Source: an uncultured Opitutia bacterium (GTDB lineage Bacteria > Verrucomicrobiota > Verrucomicrobiia > Opitutales > Puniceicoccaceae). From it: a DNA stretch of 64,000 nt. The stretch spans positions 25,555 to 89,554 of the forward strand of contig CAJXLM010000005.1 in the NCBI GenBank assembly GCA_913056175.1, in the 5' to 3' direction. The position numbers were made by a program, and so were the translations under genes. Below, one piece after another: positions 16,984 to 24,078 of the stretch. The notes below the pieces were generated by a model. It was not told where the DNA came from. It searched no databases and saw nothing but the letters and a program-made list of their open reading frames with translations. Each line of letters starts with the position of its first letter. Positions within the stretch are counted from its first letter, which is position 1.

Positions 16984-17568
16984 CTACCGGAGGACCTCCC
17001 CGGTACGGGCATCGAGGTAGGCCTCGACCTCGAAGCCGTCCTCGTTGCGCATCTCGAGTTCGTAGACCCCCCGGTAGCGTTCGATTTCGAGGACCCGGTA
17101 GCCCCGGCTCTCCATGTCGGCGAGGATTGCCGAGGCGGGGAGGCCGGCGGCACGGGGTCCCTCGTGGCGGGAGGGTCCACCTCGTTGGTCCCCGTTCCCG
17201 CGCCCCGGGCGGTCGTCCCGGTCCCGATCCCCGCGCTCGTAGCGCTCGTCCCGGTCCCGATCCTTGCGCTCGTAGCGGTCGTCCCGGTCCTGGTCGAGGA
17301 TCTCGCCGGTGCGCGGATCGAGCTCCATCTCCCAGAGCTGGCCTTCCCGGTCGAGGACTTCGACCTCGTAGCGCCGATCGTCCGGTTCGATAGCGAGCAC
17401 GCGGTAGTCGTCCGCTTCCAGCTGTGCGGCAATCTCCCCGAGGGGGAGCGCATCCGCCGGCAGGCGGCCGTCCCCGTCGCGGTCGTCGGAGGAGGCAAAG
17501 GCAAGGCCGGTGGCGAGGAGGGACCCTCCGGCGAGGAGGGAGAGGAGCGTACGGTGGGTTGTTTTCAT
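16984..17568 (-). CDS. Secreted PepSY-like protein with two domains and charged repeats
   Basis: 194 aa. A clean signal peptide (MKTTHRTLLSLLAGGSLLAT, cleavage near FASS) is followed by two PepSY-like units: residues about 38-88, ending with ELDPRTGEILD, and about 140-194, ending with YLDARTGEVLR. Each shows the typical pattern of a strand describing a relation to 'V(E/L)E(I/V)', then a D-x-x-T-G-E-hydrophobic hairpin. Between them lies a D/R/E/Y-rich low-complexity linker encoded by 33-bp tandem repeats. PepSY domains are thought to bind or modulate proteases or envelope components. It is divergent from a second PepSY gene that leads into a two-component system, so a sensing or stress role in the envelope is likely. 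Confidence 0.82.
   Translation of the reverse strand: MKTTHRTLLSLLAGGSLLATGLAFASSDDRDGDGRLPADALPLGEIAAQLEADDYRVLAIEPDDRRYEVEVLDREGQLWEMELDPRTGEILDQDRDDRYERKDRDRDERYERGDRDRDDRPGRGNGDQRGGPSRHEGPRAAGLPASAILADMESRGYRVLEIERYRGVYELEMRNEDGFEVEAYLDARTGEVLR
17211..17290. repeat. 33-bp tandem repeat inside the PepSY gene
   Basis: About 2.4 copies: 17211-17243, 17244-17276 (three or so differences) and a partial copy 17277-17290. The unit encodes an 11-residue D/R-rich segment (roughly DRDRD-RYER-). In-frame copy-number change would lengthen or shorten the acidic/basic linker without breaking the protein. Confidence 0.8.
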
Positions 17569-17631
17569 GGGTATTCCTTGGTTGGAGGTTGGTTGATGGA
17601 CTGCGAAGGCGGAGGTTGTAGCACAGAACCA

Positions 17632-17670
17632 CTGACGGCAGGCTGACGCGGCGTGTCAGCCTCCTGTCAG
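17632..17670. promoter_or_regulatory. Symmetric array of four CTGAC/GTCAG sites in the divergent PepSY promoter
   Basis: The array reads CTGAC-N6-CTGAC-N7-GTCAG-N6-GTCAG. On each strand the pentamers are direct repeats exactly 11 bases apart, the spacing used by OmpR/PhoP-type response regulators, and the two halves are mirror images about position 17651. It lies in the 126-base gap between two divergent PepSY genes, one of which is coupled to an OmpR-family regulator gene. It is the obvious candidate binding site for that regulator on both promoters. Confidence 0.6.
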
Positions 17671-17694
17671 GAAGAATCCCCTATCCTCGGCGCC

Positions 17695-18342
17695 GTGAAG
17701 CGCTGCCTCCGCCTCCTCCTCCTCGCGCTCTTCGTGGTCGGCCCGTCCTTGCTCGGCGATGGGGACGAAGACGGGGACGAGGATTGGGAGGACGACGGAC
17801 GCCGGGACCACGAGCGGGCCCGGCGGGCCTTGGAGGAGGCGGACCTCCGGCCTCTCGCGGAGATCCTCGCCGCCGTGGAGAAGGACGGGGACGCCCGGGT
17901 GATCGAGGTGGAGCTGGAGAGGGAGCGAGGTCGTTTCCTCTACGAGCTGAAGGTCCTCACGGGCAAGGGGCGGCTCGTCGAGCTGGAAATCGATGCTTCC
18001 AGCGGGGCCATCCTCGAGCGGGAGAGGGCCGACGAGGACGAGGACGGCTGGACCTCCGCGCGAAGGGAAAGGGAATGGGAGGAACGCGAGCGCGCCAAGG
18101 AAAAGGAAAAGCGCTCGGGCCGTCCGCGGGGACGGGAGCGTCAGCTTCGGGAGGACGGGGCCGGAAAATCCCGGCGCGGGGGCGAGGGGACGGCTCCGCC
18201 CGGGCCGGGGTCCGCCCGCGGGAAGGACTCCGGGACCACTGATCGTCCGGGCGAGGACGCCGCCGGGTCGGCCTCGCCGGAGCACGCGGAGGGGGCGGCC
18301 AGCGATTCCGCCCCTACCGGGGAGGAGGGAAACGACGAATGA
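17695..18342 (+). CDS. PepSY-like exported protein upstream of a two-component system
   Basis: 215 aa with a GTG start at 17695, giving a hydrophobic N-terminal signal segment (VKRCLRLLLLALFVVGPSLL). An upstream GTG at 17653 is in frame but falls inside the repeat array, so I prefer the later start. A single PepSY-like unit spans about residues 40-95, ending with LEIDASSGAILERE. The C-terminal 110 residues are low-complexity and highly charged, then rich in G, S, P and E, probably disordered. Its stop overlaps the response-regulator start by 4 bases (ATGA), so it is made with the two-component system and may be its periplasmic modulator. Confidence 0.78.
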   Translation: MKRCLRLLLLALFVVGPSLLGDGDEDGDEDWEDDGRRDHERARRALEEADLRPLAEILAAVEKDGDARVIEVELERERGRFLYELKVLTGKGRLVELEIDASSGAILERERADEDEDGWTSARREREWEERERAKEKEKRSGRPRGRERQLREDGAGKSRRGGEGTAPPGPGSARGKDSGTTDRPGEDAAGSASPEHAEGAASDSAPTGEEGNDE

Positions 18343-19010
18343 GGACGCTGGTCGTCGAGGATGATCCGGCCATCGCGGCGGACCTCTGTCACGCGCTGGA
18401 GAAGGCGGGCTTCCGCACGGAGGCGTGCGCCGACGGGGAAGAAGCCTGGTTCCTCGGGGACACCGAGGACTTTGACCTCGTCGTCCTCGACCTGGGCCTG
18501 CCCCAGCTCGACGGGCTGACCGTCCTGAAACGCTGGCGGGCCAACGAGCGCACCCTGCCGGTCCTCATCCTGACGGCCCGCGGGGCCTGGACGGAACGGG
18601 TCGAGGGAATCGAGGCGGGGGCGGACGACTATCTCCCCAAGCCCTTCCGCATGGAGGAGCTGGTCGCCCGGGCGCGGGCCCTCGTCCGACGGGCCGCCGG
18701 CCACGGCGCCTCCCAACAGGTGCACGGGAGACTCCGGCTGGACACCAATCTCATGACCGTGACCGTCGACGGCGTGCCCCGGGAGGTCACCTCCCTCGAA
18801 TACCGCCTGCTCGCCTACCTGATGCTCCACCGCGACCGGGTGGTGCCCGCCGCGGAGCTGCTCGAGCATCTTTACGGGGACAGCGACGGCCGCCAGGGCA
18901 ACGCCCTCGAGGCCCTGCTGTCCCGCCTCCGGCGCAAGCTCGGCCCCGGGATTGTGGCGACCCGGCGGGGTTTTGGCTACGGACTCGGACCCCCCGCCGA
19001 CCCGGCATGA
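18339..19010 (+). CDS. OmpR/PhoP-family response regulator
   Basis: 223 aa. Receiver domain with acidic pocket EDD near residue 8, phospho-acceptor D51 in LVVLDLGLP, T79 and K101 in YLPKPF. A winged-helix DNA-binding domain follows (about 130-220), including the segment SLEYRLLAYLMLHRDRVV and the recognition region ALEALLSRLRRKLG. A GGAGG Shine-Dalgarno sequence precedes it. It overlaps the PepSY gene before it and the kinase after it by 4 bases each. The repeat array at 17632-17670 is a likely target, giving autoregulation. Confidence 0.94.
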   Translation: MRTLVVEDDPAIAADLCHALEKAGFRTEACADGEEAWFLGDTEDFDLVVLDLGLPQLDGLTVLKRWRANERTLPVLILTARGAWTERVEGIEAGADDYLPKPFRMEELVARARALVRRAAGHGASQQVHGRLRLDTNLMTVTVDGVPREVTSLEYRLLAYLMLHRDRVVPAAELLEHLYGDSDGRQGNALEALLSRLRRKLGPGIVATRRGFGYGLGPPADPA

Positions 19011-20350
19011 GCTCCTCCCTCCGCCTCCGTCTCGGCCTCGCCGGGAGCGCGGCCGTGCTCCTGGCCCTCGCCCTCGCCGGGATCGGACTCACCGTACTCT
19101 TTGGGGCCCATGTCGAGCGGCAGGCTCTTGCAGAAATGTCCGTGCACCTCGATCAGGTGCTCGCCGGACTGGAGCGACAGCCCTCGGGCGAGCTCGATGA
19201 GGTGGACCCTCCCGCCGATCCCCGCTTTGCCCAGCCCCTGAGCGGGTTGTACTGGCAAGTCGACCTTCCCGAACGGATCCTCCGCTCCCGTTCCCTCTGG
19301 GATTTCGTGCTGGTCACGCCCCCGGAACCGGATCGCCCGGGAGCCCGCGCCCGGGCGGTTCTCCCGGGCCCCGGGGAGGAGGAGCTCCTCGTGCTCCACC
19401 AAACCCTCCGCCTCCCGGAAAGACTCGGCAGCGTCGAGGTCACCGCAGCCGTCGCCCGGGACCGCGCGGCCCTCCTCGCCGCCCGGCGGGGATTCGCCCG
19501 GGAAATGCTGCCCTACCTGCTGGTGCTGGCCCTCTTCCTCATCGGGGCGGGCTGGCTGCAGCTGGCGGTCGGCCTCCGCCCGCTGCGCCGGCTCGGGGAA
19601 CGCGTCGCCGCCATCCGCTCGGGAGAGCGGGACCGGCTCGGCTCCGGTGATCCCCGGGAGGTCCGCCCGCTCACCGAGGAATTCGACGCCCTTCTCGCCG
19701 CCCGCGAGGAGGAGGTCGAGCGCGCCCGCCGCCGGGCAGCCGAACTCGCCCACGGCCTGAAGACCCCCTTGCAGGCCCTTCTCGGCGAGGCCGACCGCAT
19801 CCGCCGGGCGGGGCAACCGGAAAGCGCCGCCCACCTCGAGCGGATCGTGGGCTCGCTCCGCCGCCAGGTGGACCGCGAGCTCGCCCGCACCCGCGTGCGG
19901 GGCAGGCCGGCGGGGAGCGGACGCGAGCCGGCCCGGGTCCTGCGCGGCGTGGTCGACGTACTCCGGCGCACGCCGGAGGGGGCGGGCCTGGAGTGGGCAG
20001 TCGGCGGGGACGAGCTTTCCTCGTTTCCCCTGCCCGCGGAGGATCTCGCCGAGGGGGTCGGGGCACTCGCCGAGAACGCCGCCCGGCATGCCCACTCCCG
20101 GGTGGAGATCCACTTGGCCTCTCCCTGCGAAGGCTGGCGGGAGGTCCGGATCGAGGACGACGGGCCCGGAATTCCCCCGGCGCGGCGGGCGAGTCTCCTC
20201 CTCGGTAAGAACGAACCGGGCACCGAGGATTCCCCAGGGCTGGGGCTGGCCATCGCGAGGACCATCGCCGAGGAGGCGGGAGGGCAGCTGGTGCTGGAGG
20301 ACTCCCCCCTCGGCGGCCTCTCCGCCCGCCTGCAGCTACCGCTGGCCTGA
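19007..20350 (+). CDS. Sensor histidine kinase (PhoQ-like)
   Basis: 447 aa. A membrane segment at about residues 10-32, a periplasmic domain of about 130 residues, a second membrane segment at about 165-187, then a linker and the dimerisation helix with phospho-acceptor H249 in ELAHGLKTPL, the motif seen in PhoQ-type kinases. The ATPase domain has the N box LAENAARHAHSR, DDGPGIPP and GLGLAIARTIAE. The start overlaps the regulator stop by 4 bases (ATGA). The sensed signal is unknown; the adjacent PepSY protein might present it. Confidence 0.93.
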   Translation: MSSSLRLRLGLAGSAAVLLALALAGIGLTVLFGAHVERQALAEMSVHLDQVLAGLERQPSGELDEVDPPADPRFAQPLSGLYWQVDLPERILRSRSLWDFVLVTPPEPDRPGARARAVLPGPGEEELLVLHQTLRLPERLGSVEVTAAVARDRAALLAARRGFAREMLPYLLVLALFLIGAGWLQLAVGLRPLRRLGERVAAIRSGERDRLGSGDPREVRPLTEEFDALLAAREEEVERARRRAAELAHGLKTPLQALLGEADRIRRAGQPESAAHLERIVGSLRRQVDRELARTRVRGRPAGSGREPARVLRGVVDVLRRTPEGAGLEWAVGGDELSSFPLPAEDLAEGVGALAENAARHAHSRVEIHLASPCEGWREVRIEDDGPGIPPARRASLLLGKNEPGTEDSPGLGLAIARTIAEEAGGQLVLEDSPLGGLSARLQLPLA

Positions 20351-20390
20351 GGGGCCGCGCGGGCAACTGGCCCGGCGGGCTCGGACGAAC

Positions 20391-21143
20391 TCAGGCCTTG
20401 GGCCGCTGACGCAGGGCCGCCATGCCACCATCCGCCGACCAGACCTGGCCGGTCACCCATTCGGCCTCGGGTCCGCTCAGCCAGAACAGCAGGGAGGCGA
20501 TGTCCTCGGGTCGGCCGATCCGCCCCAGCGGGTGCATGCCCGCGGAAACCTGCCGGGCCTGCTCGCTGCCGAGAAGAGGGGCCGCCATCGGGGAGTCCAC
20601 CATGCCGGGGGCCACGGCGTTTACCCGGACCCCCCGCGGGGCGTAGGTCGCCGCTGCCGAGCGGACAAGGCCGTTGATCCCGGCTTTGGCGGCCGCGATC
20701 GCCTCGTGGTTGGGGAGGCCGGCCATGGCGGCCACCGTACTGACGAGGGCAATGGAGCCCCCACCCGCCTTCATCATCGGACGGACCGCCGCCCGCAGGC
20801 CATAGAAGGCCGAGTCGAGGTTGAGACGGAGAGTCTCCGACCACTCCTCGTCAGTGGTGCTGTGGGCGGGCTTGAGGAGAATCGATCCCACGCAGTGGAC
20901 GTAGGCGTCGAGCCGACCGGTCCTCTCGAGGATTTTCGCGGCCACCGCATCCACCTGGGACGAGACGCGCGCGTCCGCCGCATAGCTGATCCAGGAGGGC
21001 TGGTCCGCCACGAGCCGGGAGAGCTTCTCCTCGCTCCGGCTGTAACCGGCCACCTGCCAACCAGCCTTCGCGAAGAGCTGGGCCGCCGCGTTGCCAATGC
21101 CCCCGGTGATCCCGGCGATGAGTACGGTGGGTTGGTCCGCCAT
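20391..21143 (-). CDS. SDR-family protein lacking the catalytic tyrosine
   Basis: 250 aa, Rossmann-fold short-chain dehydrogenase/reductase. The cofactor loop reads AGITGGIGNAAA, the NAG-equivalent region is HCVGSILL, and S135 is conserved. At the YxxxK position the sequence is IAAAK (I149 to K153): the proton-donating tyrosine is isoleucine. The C-terminal APGMVDSPM and ADGGM segments are normal. I chose the ATG at 21143. It is convergent with the kinase gene. It may bind nucleotide without being a standard oxidoreductase; I recall related SDRs with the same NHEAIAAAK segment, so this looks like a subfamily trait rather than a mutation. Confidence 0.88.
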   Translation of the reverse strand: MADQPTVLIAGITGGIGNAAAQLFAKAGWQVAGYSRSEEKLSRLVADQPSWISYAADARVSSQVDAVAAKILERTGRLDAYVHCVGSILLKPAHSTTDEEWSETLRLNLDSAFYGLRAAVRPMMKAGGGSIALVSTVAAMAGLPNHEAIAAAKAGINGLVRSAAATYAPRGVRVNAVAPGMVDSPMAAPLLGSEQARQVSAGMHPLGRIGRPEDIASLLFWLSGPEAEWVTGQVWSADGGMAALRQRPKA

Positions 21144-21788
21144 AAGGCAGAGGAGGAACCGGGACCCTGCAAAGCGCAAGCAGGGAGACGGGAATTGCCG
21201 AGGCCCTGGATCCCTCGATCCAACCTAGCTGGCTCGGATCACCGGTTCGTTCGAATCGCTGGAGCTTGGACCAAGTTCCGCAGTGATTCGGGCTGCCTTA
21301 TTGGCAATCAGTGCCCTCTGGTAAAATCCAGCATCCATACTCATGCATTCGAGAAAGACTTGGAGCCCACGGAGCAATCGCAGTCGATAGGAATCAAAAA
21401 GACGGGGACAAGGTCACCGGGTCAGGGCACGATGCGCAGGTCGAGGGGGCCGAAGACTGAACCGCCCTGGGTGACCTGCACCGGCCCCGATCACTCCTTT
21501 TCCGGCCAGCCTCCCGACCCATTTCCGTTACCGTTCAATCCCGATGAGCAAAGGCCACTGTTCGAAGAAGGCCGAACAATGATTCTGCGAGCGCCGTTGT
21601 CAGGTCCTGGATCGGAGTGACTGGTCTGAAACCCTTCGTAGAAACAGGGTTGGAGGCAAAGCAACTGCTGGATGAATGAACTTCAATCCCGTCCTGGCAC
21701 CTACAATTTTTAGAGTTGCCAGAATGAGTTTCGTCACCGATTCCCTCGGGTGCATCCTTCTAGCTGACCCCTTCCCCCTCCACGCACT
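21144..21788. other. Intergenic region, no gene recognised
   Basis: About 645 bases between the divergent SDR gene and the DUF5993-dsbB pair. It is less GC-rich than the genes. A 21-codon open stretch on the minus strand ending at 21422 has protein-like sequence, but has a stop right before it and no start. No RNA gene, terminator or repeat is evident. The part near 21700-21788 should hold the promoter of the DsbB operon. Confidence 0.6.
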
Positions 21789-21944
21789 ATGGCCGCTCTT
21801 ATCTTCCTTCTCCTCCTCGCAACCCTGTTTGCGGCGACCCGTTCGGACCGTGGGTGGACCACGGTGCTTTTCCTGGTGACCTTCGTAGCGATGTTCTTCC
21901 TGTTCCTCCACCACGCGACAGACAAGCTCAACATCAATCTTTGA
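21789..21944 (+). CDS. Small membrane protein, DUF5993-like
   Basis: 51 aa: two hydrophobic helices (MAALIFLLLLATLFAA and a second around VLFLVTFVAMFFLFL) separated by a short polar turn (TRSDRGWT), ending HHATDKLNINL. Length, two-helix layout, the HHATD tail and position directly before dsbB match the DUF5993 family as I know it. The stop is 14 bases before the dsbB start, and the dsbB Shine-Dalgarno sequence directly follows it. It is likely co-expressed with DsbB, with an unproven accessory role. Confidence 0.75.
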   Translation: MAALIFLLLLATLFAATRSDRGWTTVLFLVTFVAMFFLFLHHATDKLNINL

Positions 21945-21958
21945 AGAAGGACGAAACC

Positions 21959-22507
21959 ATGGCTGTCGCCCGCACCACCTACTTTCTCGCCCACATCTAC
22001 TTGCTCGCCCTTCTGGGCGTACTCCTCGGAGCCTTCGGCGTTCAATTCGGATTCGGGGAGCTTCCCTGTCCCCTTTGCTACCTGCAGCGTATGGGCATGG
22101 CCCTCGCGGCCATCGGTCCCGCGCTCGTCATTCTGCACGGGGTCAAAGTACGCTTTTTCGGCATGACCATTGTCGCCGCGGCCCTCGGGGGATCCGTCTC
22201 CGTGCGCCAGATTTTACTGCACATTTGCAGCAGCACGGATCCGGGCTACGGCACCCCGGTGCTCGGCTTTCACCTTTACACTTGGGCCTTCATCGTTTTC
22301 GTCGTGATGACCGTCGTGAGTGCGATTCACCTGTGGATCCATGAAGAAGGAACGACCTACCGGCCTGAAAAGCTCGGTGGATTTTCCAAGTTTTGCCTCT
22401 GGCTCTTTGCAGCGGTCCTCGCAGCGAACGCCGTGATCGCATTCCTCGAAGCTGGGTTTCACTGGTACCTGCCGGGCAATCCGGAAGAATATCGGATTTT
22501 CCAGTGA
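21959..22507 (+). CDS. Disulfide bond formation protein B family (DsbB-like)
   Basis: 182 aa inner-membrane protein with four or five hydrophobic segments. The first redox pair is CPLC in LPCPLCYLQRMG after the first helix. Only one further cysteine (HICSST) lies in the second external region, where DsbB usually has two, and another is near C-terminal FCLW. DsbB passes electrons from DsbA-type oxidases to quinones. The ATG at 21959 follows AAGAAGGA; an upstream in-frame start would overlap the small gene. No dsbA homologue is nearby. Confidence 0.85.
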   Translation: MAVARTTYFLAHIYLLALLGVLLGAFGVQFGFGELPCPLCYLQRMGMALAAIGPALVILHGVKVRFFGMTIVAAALGGSVSVRQILLHICSSTDPGYGTPVLGFHLYTWAFIVFVVMTVVSAIHLWIHEEGTTYRPEKLGGFSKFCLWLFAAVLAANAVIAFLEAGFHWYLPGNPEEYRIFQ

Positions 22508-22658
22508 GGCGAAGCTCGAGTTACACCATCTCACCCTCCGACAAGCCGACTGCCGACGGAGTCAGCGGCCAGGACAATTTGCAGCCTTCACCAAAGGGTG
22601 GCGGGGCTGGGCCACGACTGGTGCCTGACGCAGAATTGTCGCGGAGCCGTCCTGCAGG

Positions 22659-23231
22659 TCAGCCGTCGACAGGTTCGCCGGTCGCCTTCTCGTAACGGTC
22701 CGGCCAGGCACCCTCACCCTCCAGGACCGCCTCGAGCTCGGCGGCGAGGTCCGGGTCGAGCTCACGCAGCTTGGCGAGGTCCGCCTCCGCCTTGGCCGGC
22801 TCCCCCATTTGCACGAACAATTCGCCGCGGTACTCGAGGGCGATCCCGAGCTCGGGATCGAGTTCGAGGGCCCGGTTGTAGTGCTCGAGCGCCTTCGCAA
22901 AGTTTTCCTCCCCCTGCATCCGAAGGACGTAGGCGAGGTTGCTGTGCGCCTGCGGGAAGCGCTCGTCGAGGCCGAGGGCCAGCACGAAGCGCGCCTCTGC
23001 CTCTTGCCACTCGGCCTCCTGCATAAGGGCCCAGCCCTGGTTGTAGATCCGCTCGGCGGGGGTCAGGCCGTCCGCTCCGGAGGACTTGCGCTCGGGGGAG
23101 CCCACGGACTCTTCCGCGGGTTCGGACGATTCCTCCTCGTCGCCGCTCGAGATGGGCGGGCCGCCTCCCCCGAAGAGGAGAGCAGGAAGGAGGAGGGCGG
23201 ACAGGAGGGGGAGCAAGCGACGCAGTTTCAT
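22659..23231 (-). CDS. Secreted TPR-repeat protein
   Basis: 190 aa with a signal peptide (MKLRRLLPLLSALLLPALLF), an acidic serine-rich linker to about residue 55, and then three tetratricopeptide repeats: about 60-93, 94-130 (HSNLAYVLRMQGEENFAKAL, then HYNRALELDP) and 131-165. TPR arrays mediate protein-protein contacts. It stands alone on the minus strand between dsbB and a carbonic anhydrase gene, and no partner can be named from context. Confidence 0.8.
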   Translation of the reverse strand: MKLRRLLPLLSALLLPALLFGGGGPPISSGDEEESSEPAEESVGSPERKSSGADGLTPAERIYNQGWALMQEAEWQEAEARFVLALGLDERFPQAHSNLAYVLRMQGEENFAKALEHYNRALELDPELGIALEYRGELFVQMGEPAKAEADLAKLRELDPDLAAELEAVLEGEGAWPDRYEKATGEPVDG

Positions 23232-23326
23232 ACCCGCACCCGAGTCAGATGGGCCGGGAACGCAAGAAGCCGCACCGGAAAGGCGGGCGACCGCCCCGCC
23301 CCAACCGACCCGCTGCCTCGCAGCCC

Positions 23327-23881
23327 CTACTCGACCTCCTCGAGCCGACCGGTCCGCACGTCGTAGATGAAGCCGGTCACCGTAATGTCGCCTGGTACGA
23401 GGGGATGGGACCGGATGCGGGCAACATCCTCGCGCACGCTTTCCGCAAGGTCGGTGAAGGCCAGCCAGTCAATCCGGCGACCTTCCGGCGAACCGGGACC
23501 GGCCCCGACATCCCGCCAGCCCTCCGGACGGAGTTCAGCGGTGTCGAGACTCGCCTCGAGGAGGTCGCCCATTTGCTCGTTGGTAAAGGTCAGCATGCCA
23601 CAGTCGGTGTGATGGATGACGTACCAGTCGTTCGTCCCGAGCAGCTTGTGCGAAATGACCAGCGAGCGGATCGCGTCGTCGCTGGCCCGGCCCCCGGCAT
23701 TGCGGATGACATGCGCCTCGCCTTCCGCCAGGCCGGCAAAGGCCGCCGGATCCAGCCGTGCGTCCATGCAGGTCAGGATCGCCATCTGTCGGGACGGGGG
23801 AATCGTCAACTCTCCCTTCGTTCCAAACGCCCGGGCGTAGCTCTCATTGGCTTCGAGAATGCGCAGTTTTTCGCGTCCCAT
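23327..23881 (-). CDS. Beta-class carbonic anhydrase
   Basis: 184 aa. Zinc ligands are C38 (CMDAR, with the Asp/Arg dyad D40 and R42), H91 and C94 (HHTDCGM). The family segment [17 protein letters not shown] is intact. It interconverts CO2 and bicarbonate in the cytoplasm. Members of this small subgroup are often annotated only as carbonic anhydrase. A short protein-like open reading continues upstream of its start (see findings), but the ATG at 23881 gives a normal family N-terminus. Confidence 0.92.
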   Translation of the reverse strand: MGREKLRILEANESYARAFGTKGELTIPPSRQMAILTCMDARLDPAAFAGLAEGEAHVIRNAGGRASDDAIRSLVISHKLLGTNDWYVIHHTDCGMLTFTNEQMGDLLEASLDTAELRPEGWRDVGAGPGSPEGRRIDWLAFTDLAESVREDVARIRSHPLVPGDITVTGFIYDVRTGRLEEVE

Positions 23882-24078
23882 GAAGCCAGTTTTTCGTTGT
23901 CCCGGGCGATCAACGCAAATCTTCCCACGGTCATGAGCGGCAAGCTGCCCGGGAATCCGGGGAGCTCTGCCGGTAGGGGGATCGTTGCTGAGCCATCGGC
24001 GGTGGCTCGAAGCAAAATCTGTGCAAGGGTATCATAAGCGGGGGTTGCCAATGCGTCCTTCCCAAGACAGCCTTATGT

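Noticed and set aside
17653..17694. Earlier GTG start for the plus-strand PepSY gene
   Set aside because: It lies within the CTGAC/GTCAG repeat array and would place 14 polar residues before the signal segment, so the GTG at 17695 is preferred.
21422..21487. Short minus-strand reading GPVQVTQGGSVFGPLDLRIV as a gene remnant
   Set aside because: It looks like a protein tail, but a stop codon directly precedes it and no continuation is found in the other frames, so a pseudogene cannot be supported.
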